Of a stretch of DNA of 40,690 bases, positions 1 through 10,025 are shown in pieces. The translations under genes and the position numbers were made by a program. Origin of the DNA: Pseudomonadales bacterium (lineage in GTDB: Bacteria > Pseudomonadota > Gammaproteobacteria > Pseudomonadales > Pseudohongiellaceae); assembly GCA_022821865.1 (NCBI GenBank), contig JAJECW010000079.1, positions 1 through 40,690 of the forward strand. Direction: 5' to 3'. A model generated the notes under the pieces. The model was not told where the DNA came from and ran no database searches. It saw only the letters and a list, made by a program, of their open reading frames with translations. The first letter of the stretch is position 1. The number at the start of each line of letters is the position of its first letter.

Positions 1-1024
1 TCCGCCAAACCGTCACGCCGCCCAGGGCGTCGAGCGCGGCAAGCGCGCGCCCGTCCGGACGCCAGTACAGCTCCGTTCCTTTGTCCGCAAGAACCGCGGT
101 CCCGATCGGGCGGCCGTTTCCATCCCTCTGAAGCGACCAAACCACTACGGCGCCATCCCGCGCCGCCGAGGCCAGGCGCATTCCGCGGCGAGCGAAGGCG
201 AGCGTTGTGACAGGTTGAACATGATGCTTCAGAACGCCGGGCCGCGTGCCTTCGGGGCCACCTCCCTCGAAGCTCCAGACCGTCACGGCGTCGCTTCCGC
301 CGGTGGCCAGTAAGGTGCCCGCGTTATCGAAGGCCAAAGCCGACGGTTTGCCGGGATATCCGGACATCATCGCTTCCTGCTCCGTGGAGCGTCGCCAGAA
401 GTGCACCGAGTTGTCCTGGCTGCCGCAGGCGACGATTTCCCCGTCCGGGCTCAATATCATCGACACCAGGGAGCCCTTCCACTCGAGCTTCTGGCGAAGC
501 TCCCCGGTGGACGCGTCGAAGAACGTCACGCGACCGTAACAGGCCGTCGCCAGCTCGCCCGCGCCGGACCAGGCGAGCGCGCTGACGGTGCTGGGATGAT
601 CTTCGGAACGCCAGACTTCTCCGCCGTCCGCGGTATACGTGTGGACCTGCCGGGAGCAGGAGGCCGCCAGCCACTGGCCGTCCGGCGACCACGCCAGGTT
701 CTCGACCCAGCCGCCGCCGACGTCGATAGTCTGCTTTACCTGACCTTCGGCGACGCCCCAGACAAGGACTCGTCCGTCCTGACCACCGGTGGCGAACGCG
801 GCTCCGCCTGGGTGGATCGCCATCGCCAGCAGGCCGCCGTCATGAACTTCCCGCCGCGCCCAGGCGCTGGCGCCGGATTTGCCGTCGAATGCGTAGACGC
901 CACCCGCAACGTCTCCGGCCACCAGCGCCTCGCCGTTCAGGGTCCAGCCCCCGGCGATGGCGTAGTCGCCGACCGACGCGGACCAGCCCGGCCGGAGCAC
1001 CCCCTGCGGTCTGTCGGTACTCAA
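1..1024 (-). CDS. WD40 beta-propeller protein of the zinc module (partial, C-terminus outside window)
   Basis: An open frame reads leftwards from a TTG at 1024-1022 off the window edge (at least 341 codons, no stop). The translation holds several WD40-type blades: SPDG turns followed by VWxW-like strands, for example GQDGRVLVWG, LAWSPDGQWLAA, GSQDNSVHFWRR, GGSDAVTVWSF and ARDGAVVVWSL. No signal peptide is visible, so a cytoplasmic location is likely. The TTG overlaps the TGA of the upstream GTPase gene (TTGA), so translation is probably coupled. WD40 propellers are usually binding scaffolds. Sharing an operon with a COG0523 metallochaperone and lying opposite zur suggests a role in zinc starvation, possibly as partner of the GTPase; that is inference. 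Start choice rests on the overlap only. Confidence 0.82.
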   Translation of the reverse strand, partial: MSTDRPQGVLRPGWSASVGDYAIAGGWTLNGEALVAGDVAGGVYAFDGKSGASAWARREVHDGGLLAMAIHPGGAAFATGGQDGRVLVWGVAEGQVKQTIDVGGGWVENLAWSPDGQWLAASCSRQVHTYTADGGEVWRSEDHPSTVSALAWSGAGELATACYGRVTFFDASTGELRQKLEWKGSLVSMILSPDGEIVACGSQDNSVHFWRRSTEQEAMMSGYPGKPSALAFDNAGTLLATGGSDAVTVWSFEGGGPEGTRPGVLKHHVQPVTTLAFARRGMRLASAARDGAVVVWSLQRDGNGRPIGTAVLADKGTELYWRPDGRALAALDALGGVTVWR

Positions 1025-2385
1025 ATCAGACAGGCCTCGAACCCCTCTCGCATACTTTCCTCATCGAGGTTGCGACCGATGAAGACGAGTTGGTTGCGGC
1101 GGGGCGCGTCCCCCCATGGGCGATCCGGCTGGCCGTCAAAGAGCATGTGAACGCCCTGGAAGACGAACCGGCGCGACTCGCCCGCAAGGCTGATGAAGCC
1201 CTTCATCCGGAAGATGTCCACCCCGCGTTCGCTCAGCAGTCTGCCGAGCCAGGCGTTGAGCCTGTCGGGATCGACATCGCCGTCCCTCTCGATCGAGATC
1301 GAGCCCACTTCGTCGTCGTGCTCGTGCTGTGCGACCCAGGTGCGCTCGGCCTCCGGGCTGATTGCCGCTCCTTCGGCGTTCGTCAGTTGGAGATCGAATT
1401 CTTCCGCAGTGTGCTGGGCGTAGAGGCCAATCCGCACCCGCGCATCGACCTCCAGGAAGAACGACTTGCGCCCCGGGGAATCGAGCAGGAGATTCACATG
1501 CTTTCCGACAGGAATCTCTGCCCCCGGACGAACGGGCTCCGCAGATTCCGCGTATCGCCGCACACACCACTCCGCGCCCTCCCGGAGGTCGGCGTCATCC
1601 GCGCCCTGGCCGGACACGACCACGAGCGACATTTCCGGGTCGGGTCCTTCGGCGAGGCTGAGTTCGTAGCGGCCGCTATCGAGCGACCAGACTCCGGTCC
1701 ATTCGAATGGATACTCCGGCTCAAGAAACGTGGGACGACGTTCAAGCACCTGGTCCAGGTTGAAGGCGTCGAGGTTGAGTACCGTATCGACGGCAACGTT
1801 TGCCCGCTCGCTGCGCACGACGCGCGCCATTCGGTTCATTTCCCGAAGCCGCGATTCCAGCCCGTCGAGCGCCTCGTCGTCGACGAGGTCCGTCTTGTTC
1901 AGAACGAGGACGTCGGCGAACGCGACTTGCTCCGTGCTTTCGTCGCTTCGCCCCAGTTGTTGCTCGATGTGGGCCGCATCGACGAGCGTGACGATCCCGT
2001 CAAGCGCGAACTCCGCGCGAATTTCGTCGTCCATGAAAAAGGTCTGGGCGACCGGGCCGGGATCGGCGAGCCCCGTGGTTTCCACCAGCACGTAGTCGAA
2101 CTTGTCGCGGCGCTTCATGAGATTGCCGAGCACGCGAATCAGGTCTCCGCGCACCGTGCAACAGATGCAGCCGTTCGCCATCTCGAAAATCTCTTCGTCG
2201 GCGTTGATGACGAGCGCCTGATCGATGCCGACCTCTCCGTATTCGTTCTCGATCACGGCAATGCGCTTGCCGTGCTCCTCACTCAAAATCCGGTTGAGCA
2301 GGGTCGTCTTGCCGGAGCCGAGGAAGCCGGTGAGGATGGAAACAGGTACTTTTTGTTGCGCGTCAATCTCTTGGTTCAGGGACAT
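1021..2385 (-). CDS. COG0523 (CobW/ZigA-type) GTP-dependent metallochaperone, probably zinc
   Basis: SIMIBI-class P-loop GTPase of the COG0523 family, 454 aa. Visible are Walker A GFLGSGKT (residues 20-27), the family's metal-binding CxCC motif GCICC (72-76), an ETTGLADP switch segment, an NKTD guanine-specificity motif, and in the C-terminal half the acidic-histidine loop QHEHDDE that could bind metal. Family members hand Zn (or Co) to client enzymes when metal is scarce. I chose the ATG at 2385 because GAGGG lies 7 nt upstream; an in-frame ATG at 2406 has no Shine-Dalgarno. It is divergent from zur across a palindromic operator and is the first gene before the WD40 gene. Zinc rather than cobalt is inferred from the zur neighbour. 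Confidence 0.93.
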   Translation of the reverse strand: MSLNQEIDAQQKVPVSILTGFLGSGKTTLLNRILSEEHGKRIAVIENEYGEVGIDQALVINADEEIFEMANGCICCTVRGDLIRVLGNLMKRRDKFDYVLVETTGLADPGPVAQTFFMDDEIRAEFALDGIVTLVDAAHIEQQLGRSDESTEQVAFADVLVLNKTDLVDDEALDGLESRLREMNRMARVVRSERANVAVDTVLNLDAFNLDQVLERRPTFLEPEYPFEWTGVWSLDSGRYELSLAEGPDPEMSLVVVSGQGADDADLREGAEWCVRRYAESAEPVRPGAEIPVGKHVNLLLDSPGRKSFFLEVDARVRIGLYAQHTAEEFDLQLTNAEGAAISPEAERTWVAQHEHDDEVGSISIERDGDVDPDRLNAWLGRLLSERGVDIFRMKGFISLAGESRRFVFQGVHMLFDGQPDRPWGDAPRRNQLVFIGRNLDEESMREGFEACLI

Positions 2386-2437
2386 CGTAGCCCTCGTCTG
2401 GTACATTCAGGGATGCAATGTATCGGGTCACCGACCA

Positions 2438-2465
2438 TTGTGAATAAAGAACGCAATGTTATAAC
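2438..2465 (+). promoter_or_regulatory. Predicted sigma-70 promoter of zur
   Basis: TTGTGA (2438-2443), 16-bp spacer, TATAAC (2460-2465). The -10 lies inside the palindromic operator, which fits autoregulation by zinc-loaded Zur. Confidence 0.5.
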
Positions 2466-2469
2466 ATTG
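2454..2469. promoter_or_regulatory. Zur-box-like 16-bp perfect palindrome
   Basis: CAATGTTATAACATTG is a perfect inverted repeat in the 114-bp spacer between the divergent GTPase and zur genes. Its TGTTATAACA core resembles known proteobacterial Zur operators. It covers the -10 hexamers of both predicted promoters, so one dimer bound here would shut off both directions. The sequence and symmetry are seen directly; binding by the adjacent Zur is inference. Confidence 0.75.
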
Positions 2470-2485
2470 TGTGGCCGTGACGCAA
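2458..2485 (-). promoter_or_regulatory. Predicted sigma-70 promoter of the GTPase-WD40 operon
   Basis: On the minus strand TTGCGT (2485-2480), 16-bp spacer, TATAAC (2463-2458). The -10 is the other half of the same palindrome used by the zur promoter, so the two promoters are nearly back to back. Confidence 0.5.
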
Positions 2486-2499
2486 TAAAGATCAATGTC

Positions 2500-3015
2500 A
2501 TGAAGTTCCCGTCGACCCAGCCCTGCACCGATTCCAACTGCCGCGGGCAGCATGTGCCGGCTGAACGGGTTGCGCTGGTCAAGTCTCTTTGCGAAGCCCG
2601 CGGGGTGCGGCTCACCACGCTGAGGCGGCACGTCCTGGAACTGCTCTGGGAGAGCGGTCGCCCCATGGGCGCCTATGACTTGATCGAAGCGCTGAAGCTC
2701 AGGGACTCCCGTCCCGTGGGACCGCCCACCGTGTATCGGGCGCTGGAATTCCTGATATCCCAGAGATTCGTCTCGAAGATCCAAAGCCGCAACGCTTATG
2801 TTCCCTGCGCACATCCCGAGCGCGTCCACGATTGTCTTTTTTTCATTTGCAGCCACTGCGGTGTATCGGCGGAATCCGAGGACCTGCGGGTCGAGCAGCT
2901 GCTCGCAGAGGATGCCGCCGACCTGGGGTTTCGCGTGAAACGACGCGTGGTCGAGGTGGAGGGCACCTGCCGATGCTGTCTCACGGAAGCCGGCAGTGAA
3001 TCCGGCGGATACTGA
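2500..3015 (+). CDS. zur: Fur-family zinc uptake regulator Zur
   Basis: 171-aa Fur-superfamily regulator. The N-terminal winged helix includes GVRLTTLRRHVLELLW and the recognition-helix segment PPTVYRALEFL. The C-terminal dimerisation part has the CxxC structural zinc pair ICSHCG and a second cluster CRCC near the end. The divergent COG0523 GTPase and the palindrome that looks like a Zur box favour Zur over Fur or PerR. An ATG at 2500 opens a product of normal family length; the frame stays open far upstream, but that part is antisense to the GTPase gene and not coding. The N-terminus has an extra Cys pair (CTDSNC) that I cannot assign. Confidence 0.9.
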   Translation: MKFPSTQPCTDSNCRGQHVPAERVALVKSLCEARGVRLTTLRRHVLELLWESGRPMGAYDLIEALKLRDSRPVGPPTVYRALEFLISQRFVSKIQSRNAYVPCAHPERVHDCLFFICSHCGVSAESEDLRVEQLLAEDAADLGFRVKRRVVEVEGTCRCCLTEAGSESGGY

Positions 3016-3030
3016 CTCCTGCAGGCGGAG

Positions 3031-3059
3031 TTACCGGGAACTGCCGCACAGGCTATAAT
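3031..3059 (+). promoter_or_regulatory. Predicted sigma-70 promoter of aspS
   Basis: TTACCG (3031-3036), 17-bp spacer, consensus TATAAT (3054-3059), 37 bp before the aspS ATG. The -10 is strong and the -35 weak. It probably drives aspS and perhaps yebC. Confidence 0.6.
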
Positions 3060-3096
3060 GCGCCGCCCGATTTGAAGCGGTGGATTGGATGGCGGG

Positions 3097-4860
<1,764 letters not shown>

Positions 4861-4930
4861 TGGATAAATCCGGGATCGCGCGAGCGGTGGAGAACCACTC
4901 CAGGGATGGAATCATTCATGGAAACACGTG

Positions 4931-5674
4931 ATGGCGGGTCATAGCAAATGGGCCAATATCAAGCACCGCAAGGCGGGTCAGGACGCCAGGCGCGGCAAGG
5001 TATTCACCAAAATCATCCGGGAACTCACCGTCGCCGCCAGGCTTGGCGGCGGCTCGCCGGATGACAATCCCCGGCTGCGGGCGGCGGTGGACAAGGCGCT
5101 TGGGGCGAACATGCCCCGGGATACCATCGACCGGGCGATCGCCCGGGGCTCCGGCGCCGCCGGCGGCGAGGACATGGAGGAACTGACCTACGAAGGCTAT
5201 GGCCCCGGGGGCGTGGCGATCTTTCTCGATTGCCTCAGCGACAATCGCAATCGCACCGCCGCCGAAGTGCGCCACGGCTTCGCCAAATTCGGCGGTTCGC
5301 TGGGCACCAGCGGTTCAGTGGCCTATCTGTTCAACCGCACCGGCGTGATCGCCTTTGCCGCGGGCTGTGATGAAGAACGCATCATGGAAGTCGCCCTGGA
5401 AGCCGGCGCCGATGACATCGTCGAGGCGGGGGAGGGCGGCGCCGAGGTGCATGCCAGCCTGGAAAACTTTGGCGCCGTGCAGGATGCCTTCCGCGCCGCG
5501 GGCCTTGATTTCGACCATGCGGAAATGACCATGCTGCCTTCCACCGAAGTGGAACTCGACCTCGACGCCGCAAGCACCCTGCTGAAACTGCTGGAGCATC
5601 TGGAAGACCTGGACGACGTGCAAAACGCCTGGTCGAATGCGAAAGTCCCCCCGGAAGTCGCCGACCAGTTGTAG
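4931..5674 (+). CDS. yebC: YebC/TACO1-family translation/transcription factor
   Basis: 247 aa and full length for the family, starting [15 protein letters not shown] with the typical AGHSKW signature, and containing YEGYGPGG and [16 protein letters not shown]. YebC/TACO1 proteins help translation through difficult (polyproline) stretches and have also been described as regulators; they are cytosolic. Start is the ATG at 4931, directly preceded by an in-frame GTG at 4928. The gene lies between aspS and ruvC as in many gammaproteobacteria. Confidence 0.95.
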   Translation: MAGHSKWANIKHRKAGQDARRGKVFTKIIRELTVAARLGGGSPDDNPRLRAAVDKALGANMPRDTIDRAIARGSGAAGGEDMEELTYEGYGPGGVAIFLDCLSDNRNRTAAEVRHGFAKFGGSLGTSGSVAYLFNRTGVIAFAAGCDEERIMEVALEAGADDIVEAGEGGAEVHASLENFGAVQDAFRAAGLDFDHAEMTMLPSTEVELDLDAASTLLKLLEHLEDLDDVQNAWSNAKVPPEVADQL

Positions 5675-5683
5675 GGCTGTCCC

Positions 5684-5716
5684 CGTCATTCTGCGCGAAG
5701 CCGCAGAATCTCATGG
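5684..5716 (+). repeat. REP-like hairpin repeat, copy 1
   Basis: In the yebC-ruvC spacer, ATTCTGCG (5688-5695) pairs perfectly with CGCAGAAT (5702-5709) around a 6-nt loop, flanked by CGTC on the left and CATG on the right. The same block recurs inverted at 28883-28913 and 32764-32805, so this is a dispersed repeat. There is no T-run, so it is not a classical terminator. Confidence 0.7.
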
Positions 5717-5827
5717 CGGCCACACAAGAAGAATTTGCGACCTGGCGCAGGATGAAACGCAGGGAGCGCCTCAGTCCAGCGTCATAAAAAGTCCTTCTTT
5801 TCCCGTACTTCCTGCCGATAATCAGGC

Positions 5828-6349
5828 GTGGGCATCATTATCGGCATTGATCCGGGCTCCCGGATAACCGGCTGGGGAATCGTAAAATCTCATCCGGAGA
5901 GGCTGGAGCACCTGGACCATGGCTGCATCCGGGTGGAGCAGCCCGGGCACCCCGAGCGGCTGTGGGAAATCTTCAGCAATCTGCGTCAGGTGGTCGAGCA
6001 ATACAGCCCGGACCAGGCGGCGGTGGAAGAAGTATTCATGGGCCGCAACGCCGCCTCGGCGCTGAAGCTGGGTCAGGCCCGGGGCAGCGCGATGGTTGCC
6101 TGCCGGTTCAGTGGCATGCCGGTGGCGGAATATTCCGCGCGCAAGGTGAAGCAGGCGCTGGCGGGCAATGGCGCGGCCGGCAAGGAGCAGGTGCAGCACA
6201 TGGTGAAAGTTCTCTTGCAGCTTGACGGCGACATCGCCGAAGACGCCGCCGATGCCCTCGCCGTGGCGATCTGTCATGCCCACAGCAGCGGCAGCCCGCT
6301 GGGTGGGGCGGTTGCGCGTTCGTACAGCCGCGGGCGATACCGGCTGTGA
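5828..6349 (+). CDS. ruvC: Holliday junction endodeoxyribonuclease RuvC
   Basis: 173-aa RNase H-fold resolvase. The four acidic active-site residues are present: Asp8 (GIDPGS), Glu67 (AVEEVF), Asp139 and Asp142 (EDAADALAVAICH), matching D7/E66/D138/D141 of E. coli. It cuts Holliday junctions within the RuvABC complex. Start is GTG at 5828, since the protein must begin just before the IIGIDPGS strand. Its TGA overlaps the GTG of ruvA, so the two are translationally coupled. Confidence 0.96.
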   Translation: MGIIIGIDPGSRITGWGIVKSHPERLEHLDHGCIRVEQPGHPERLWEIFSNLRQVVEQYSPDQAAVEEVFMGRNAASALKLGQARGSAMVACRFSGMPVAEYSARKVKQALAGNGAAGKEQVQHMVKVLLQLDGDIAEDAADALAVAICHAHSSGSPLGGAVARSYSRGRYRL

Positions 6350-6966
6350 TCGGCCAGCTTCGCGGGGAACTCGTCCGCAAGCAGCCGGCGGAAGTCCTGG
6401 TGCTTGCCGGCGGCGTCGGCTATGAAGTGCAGCTTCCCCTGGGCGCTTTCGACAAGTTGCCGGACATTGGCGCCAGGGTTGTCCTGCACACCCATCTGGT
6501 AGTGCGCGAGGACGCCCAGGTGCTGTATGGCTTTCCCGATTCCGCCGACAAGGCGCTGTTCCGACATCTGATCCGGGTCAATGGCGTCGGCCCAAGGCTT
6601 GCCCTGGCATTGCTTTCCGGCATGAGCGCCGGCGAACTCGCCGCGGCAGTGCAGGCGGGAGATACCGCCAGGCTCAGTTCCGCGCCCGGAATCGGCAAGC
6701 GCACCGCGGAAAGAATCGTGGTGGAATTGCGGGACCGCCTCGACGAGTGGGGCGGCATGGTTCCCCTTTCCCGGGGCGCCGCCGCGCCGGCGGCCGGAGG
6801 TAGCGGCGAGGCCGCCGCGGCCCTGGTAAGCCTCGGCTACAAGCCGCAGCAGGCGGCGCGGGTGATCGCCCGCATTGAACGCGAAAACCCGGCGGCGCAA
6901 AGCACCGAAGAGTTGATTCGCCTGGCCTTGCGGGGTATGGCGCCCGGCAAGGGAGGGCGGCCGTGA
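6346..6966 (+). CDS. ruvA: Holliday junction DNA helicase subunit RuvA
   Basis: 206 aa. N-terminal OB domain beginning [10 protein letters not shown], two helix-hairpin-helix motifs ([13 protein letters not shown] and [16 protein letters not shown]), a Pro/Gly/Ala linker and the C-terminal RuvB-binding domain ([15 protein letters not shown]). RuvA tetramers hold the junction and load RuvB. GTG start at 6346 overlaps the ruvC stop; the end overlaps ruvB by GTGA. Confidence 0.96.
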   Translation: MIGQLRGELVRKQPAEVLVLAGGVGYEVQLPLGAFDKLPDIGARVVLHTHLVVREDAQVLYGFPDSADKALFRHLIRVNGVGPRLALALLSGMSAGELAAAVQAGDTARLSSAPGIGKRTAERIVVELRDRLDEWGGMVPLSRGAAAPAAGGSGEAAAALVSLGYKPQQAARVIARIERENPAAQSTEELIRLALRGMAPGKGGRP

Positions 6967-8039
6967 GCGAGCCGATGCCCGACCAGCGCATCATCGCGCC
7001 GCAAGCCGCCGGGCCTGAAGACCGGCAGGATTCCCTGCGGCCGCTGCGCTTGCGGGACTACATCGGCCAGCGGCAGATGAAGGAGCAGATGGAAATCTTC
7101 ATCGGCGCCGCCCGCAAAAGGGGGGAATCACTCGACCATACCCTGATTTTCGGCCCTCCCGGTCTTGGCAAGACGACTCTGGCGCGGATCATCGCCAATG
7201 AAATGGGCGTCGCGATTCGCAGCACGGCGGGCCCGGTGCTGGAGAAGTCCGGCGATCTGGCGGCGATTCTCACCAATCTTGCCCGGGGCGATGTGCTGTT
7301 CATCGATGAAATCCACCGCCTGCGCCCGGCCATCGAGGAAATCCTCTATCCCGCCATGGAGGACAACCAGCTCGACATCGTGATCGGCGAAGGCCCGGCG
7401 GCCCGCTCCATCAAGCTGGATCTGCCGCCATTCACCCTGGTGGGCGCCACCACCCGGGCCGGCCTGCTGACCTCGCCCCTGCGCGACCGTTTTGGCATCG
7501 TGCAGCGTCTTGAATTCTACAACGCCGGGGAACTTGGCCGGATCGTCACCCGCTCGGCGGGGATTCTTGAGGCGGAGATCAGCCCCGGCGGCAGCCGGGA
7601 GATCGCAGGCCGCTCCCGGGGCACCCCCCGGGTCGCCAACCGCCTGTTGCGGCGGGTGCGGGATTTCGTGGAAATGACCGGAAACGGCAAGATCACCGAA
7701 ACCTCCGCCGGCAAGGCCCTGGACAGGCTCGATATCGACCCACGGGGCTGCGATCGCTGGGACCGTCTGCTGCTGCGCACCATGATAGACAAGTTCGATG
7801 GCGGACCGGTGGGAGTGGAAAATCTGGCGGCGGCCATCGGCGAGGAGCGTGATACCATTGAAGACCTTATCGAACCCTTCCTGATTCAGCAGGGGCTGAT
7901 CATGCGCACGCCGCGGGGGCGGGTCGCCACTCCCCACGCCTGGCGCTATTTCGGCCTGTCACCGAAGACGGCGGTGGAAGGCCTGTTCAGCCAGGAACCT
8001 GCGCCACAGGAAAAAGTTCACCGACCGGAGCAAGACTAG
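6963..8039 (+). CDS. ruvB: Holliday junction branch migration ATPase RuvB
   Basis: 358-aa AAA+ motor. Walker A GPPGLGKT (64-71), Walker [10 protein letters not shown], sensor segment GATTRAGLL, Arg finger in SPLRDRFG, then the C-terminal winged helix ([15 protein letters not shown]). It drives branch migration with RuvA. GTG start at 6963 overlaps the ruvA stop. Its TAG shares one base with the GTG of tolQ, an unusually tight join because ybgC normally lies here. Confidence 0.97.
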   Translation: MSEPMPDQRIIAPQAAGPEDRQDSLRPLRLRDYIGQRQMKEQMEIFIGAARKRGESLDHTLIFGPPGLGKTTLARIIANEMGVAIRSTAGPVLEKSGDLAAILTNLARGDVLFIDEIHRLRPAIEEILYPAMEDNQLDIVIGEGPAARSIKLDLPPFTLVGATTRAGLLTSPLRDRFGIVQRLEFYNAGELGRIVTRSAGILEAEISPGGSREIAGRSRGTPRVANRLLRRVRDFVEMTGNGKITETSAGKALDRLDIDPRGCDRWDRLLLRTMIDKFDGGPVGVENLAAAIGEERDTIEDLIEPFLIQQGLIMRTPRGRVATPHAWRYFGLSPKTAVEGLFSQEPAPQEKVHRPEQD

Positions 8040-8728
8040 TGGGTGAAGAGTTCGGACCATTGCAACTGATTTTCGGCGCCAGTATCGAGGTGCAGATCGT
8101 CATCTTCATACTGATCGCGCTGTCGGTGATTTCCTGGTGCATTATCGTCCAGCGCTATCTGGTGCTGGCGGCGGCGGAAAAGGCCGTGCTCAATTTCGAA
8201 GAGCGCTTCTGGTCCGGAATCGATCTCGGCGTGCTGTATCGCGAAGGCAGCCAGATGCAGGAAGAGGGCATGGCCATGGCGGGCATGGAGAATATTTTCC
8301 GGGTGGGTTTCAAGGAATTCATGCGCCTGCGGCAGCAGGGCAATGTCGACCGGGAGGCGATCATGGAAGGCGCCCAGCGCGCCATGCGGGTAGCCTATTC
8401 CCGGGAAGAGGACAAGCTCGAGCGCCACCTGGCTTTCCTCGCCACGGTGGGTTCGGTGTCGCCGTACATCGGCCTGTTCGGCACGGTCATCGGCATCATG
8501 AACGCCTTTCTCGGCCTCGCCAGCCAGGCTCAGGCCACCCTGCAGGTGGTTGCTCCGGGAATCGCCGAAGCCCTGGTGGTGACCGCCATCGGCCTGTTCG
8601 CGGCGATTCCCGCGGTGGTGGCCTACAACCGCTACGCGTCCAAGGTGGGATCGGTCACCGGCAGCTACATCACTTTCACGGATGAATTCTCCAGCATTCT
8701 GCACCGGCAGATTCACACCACGGGTTGA
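8039..8728 (+). CDS. tolQ: Tol-Pal system proton channel subunit TolQ
   Basis: 229 aa, MotA/TolQ/ExbB family. One TM segment near residues 15-37 and two more in the C-terminal half; the segment ATVGSVSPYIGLFGTVIGIM is the family hallmark. TolQ with TolR forms the inner-membrane motor that energises TolA. GTG start at 8039 with GGAG 8-9 nt upstream inside ruvB. I call TolQ rather than ExbB from the following tolR-tolA-tolB-pal genes. Confidence 0.95.
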   Translation: MGEEFGPLQLIFGASIEVQIVIFILIALSVISWCIIVQRYLVLAAAEKAVLNFEERFWSGIDLGVLYREGSQMQEEGMAMAGMENIFRVGFKEFMRLRQQGNVDREAIMEGAQRAMRVAYSREEDKLERHLAFLATVGSVSPYIGLFGTVIGIMNAFLGLASQAQATLQVVAPGIAEALVVTAIGLFAAIPAVVAYNRYASKVGSVTGSYITFTDEFSSILHRQIHTTG

Positions 8729-8740
8729 CCGGGCGCGGCC

Positions 8741-9184
8741 ATGGAAACCCTGACCCGAAAAAAACGTCGTCCCATGAGCGAGATCAACGTGGTACCGTAT
8801 ATCGATGTGATGCTGGTGCTGCTGATCGTGTTCATGATCACCGCGCCGCTGCTCAATCAGGGCATTGAAGTGGAGTTGCCGGAGGCCGACAACGAGCCAC
8901 TGGATATCGACGAAAACCTGCAAACCCTGGTGGTCACCATTACCGCCGCCGGCGAGTATTTTCTCAGCACCGGGCCCGCCGGGGAAGAGCGGGATTCCCT
9001 TGACCTGGAAACCATCTCCCGGCAAGTGGGACAGATCATGAACGCCAATCCGCAAATACAGGTGTTGATCGAAGGCGACGCCAGCGCCGACTGGGGGTCC
9101 ATGATCACCCTGATCACGGCGCTGCGGGGAGCCGGCGTGGCCAATCCCAGTTTCATTACCCAGCCGCTTACCGGGTTGCCCTGA
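8741..9184 (+). CDS. tolR: Tol-Pal system protein TolR
   Basis: 147 aa, ExbD/TolR family. Short cytoplasmic N-terminus (RKKRRPMSEINVVP), a single TM helix (about 19-38) with the proton-carrying Asp22 in PYIDVMLVLLIVF, then a periplasmic domain. It lies 12 bp after tolQ. Confidence 0.95.
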   Translation: METLTRKKRRPMSEINVVPYIDVMLVLLIVFMITAPLLNQGIEVELPEADNEPLDIDENLQTLVVTITAAGEYFLSTGPAGEERDSLDLETISRQVGQIMNANPQIQVLIEGDASADWGSMITLITALRGAGVANPSFITQPLTGLP

Positions 9185-9194
9185 GGTCTCGGCC

Positions 9195-10025
9195 ATGAGC
9201 GCATCCTACCGCTTTCTCGTCAGATTCAACGGCTATCCGCTGTCGGCGGTCATCGCCGTCCTGCTGCATGGCTTGACCCTGGGTTTCATTCTCTACTGGA
9301 ACAGCAGCAGCAGTTCCAACGATCTGGAACTGGTCCAGCCAACGATCATCAAGTCCCTGTTCATCGACGAGAATCCCCAGACCCGGGAGCGCATCGAGCG
9401 GCAGCAGGCCCAACTCCAGCGCGACCGGGAACAACGCGAACGGGAATTGCGGCAACAGCGGGAGGAGGAACAGCAGCGCATCGAGGAAGAACAACGGCGG
9501 CGCGAGGCGGAAGCCGGGAGGCTGCGCCAGCAGCAACTCGAACAGCAGCGCCTGCTCGATGAGGAAGAGCGCCAGCGCCTGCTCGCATTGCAGCGGCAGC
9601 GGGAACTCGAGCGGGAGGCGCAACGGCAGCGGGAACTCGCCGAGCAACAGCGCCGCCGGCAGCAAGAGGAGGCCGAACGCCGCCGGCAGGAAGAGGCCGT
9701 CGTGGCCGCGGCGCGCACCGAATACGAGGTCATGCAGAGCGGCGTGGCGCTGATTCAACAATACGTGCAGGAAGTCTGGTCGCGGCCGCCCAGCGCCCGC
9801 AACGGCATGCGCGCGATATTGCGCATCAACATGCTGCCCACCGGGGAGGTGACCGATGTGGCCATTACCGAATCCAGCGGCGACCCGGCCTTCGACCGTT
9901 CCGCGGAGAATGCCGTGTATCGCGCCCAGCCATTCAGCGAACTCGAACAGATGCCGATTCGTATCTTTAATGAAAACTTCCGCACCCTGACCCTGATTTT
10001 CCAACCGGAGGACCTGCTCAATTGA
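9195..10025 (+). CDS. tolA: Tol-Pal system periplasm-spanning protein TolA
   Basis: 276 aa. N-terminal TM anchor (about 17-36, AVIAVLLHGLTLGFILYW), a long charged helix (about 60-175) and a C-terminal globular domain III (about 175-276; the EVWSRPPSARNGM region, then ITESSGDPAFDRSAENAV). It links the TolQR motor to TolB-Pal. The helix is made of Arg, Gln and Glu instead of the Ala/Lys-rich helix of E. coli TolA, and the protein is short for TolA (E. coli has 421 aa). The stop overlaps the tolB TTG. Confidence 0.9.
   Translation: MSASYRFLVRFNGYPLSAVIAVLLHGLTLGFILYWNSSSSSNDLELVQPTIIKSLFIDENPQTRERIERQQAQLQRDREQRERELRQQREEEQQRIEEEQRRREAEAGRLRQQQLEQQRLLDEEERQRLLALQRQRELEREAQRQRELAEQQRRRQQEEAERRRQEEAVVAAARTEYEVMQSGVALIQQYVQEVWSRPPSARNGMRAILRINMLPTGEVTDVAITESSGDPAFDRSAENAVYRAQPFSELEQMPIRIFNENFRTLTLIFQPEDLLN

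Noticed and set aside
889-2499. Upstream extension of the zur reading frame
   Set aside because: It is antisense to the GTPase gene, and the Zur fold starts only after 2500.
4890-4930. GGA motifs (CAGGGATG, CATGGA) in the yebC leader as CsrA sites
   Set aside because: They fit the core motif, but no stable hairpins are visible, and one may simply be the Shine-Dalgarno.
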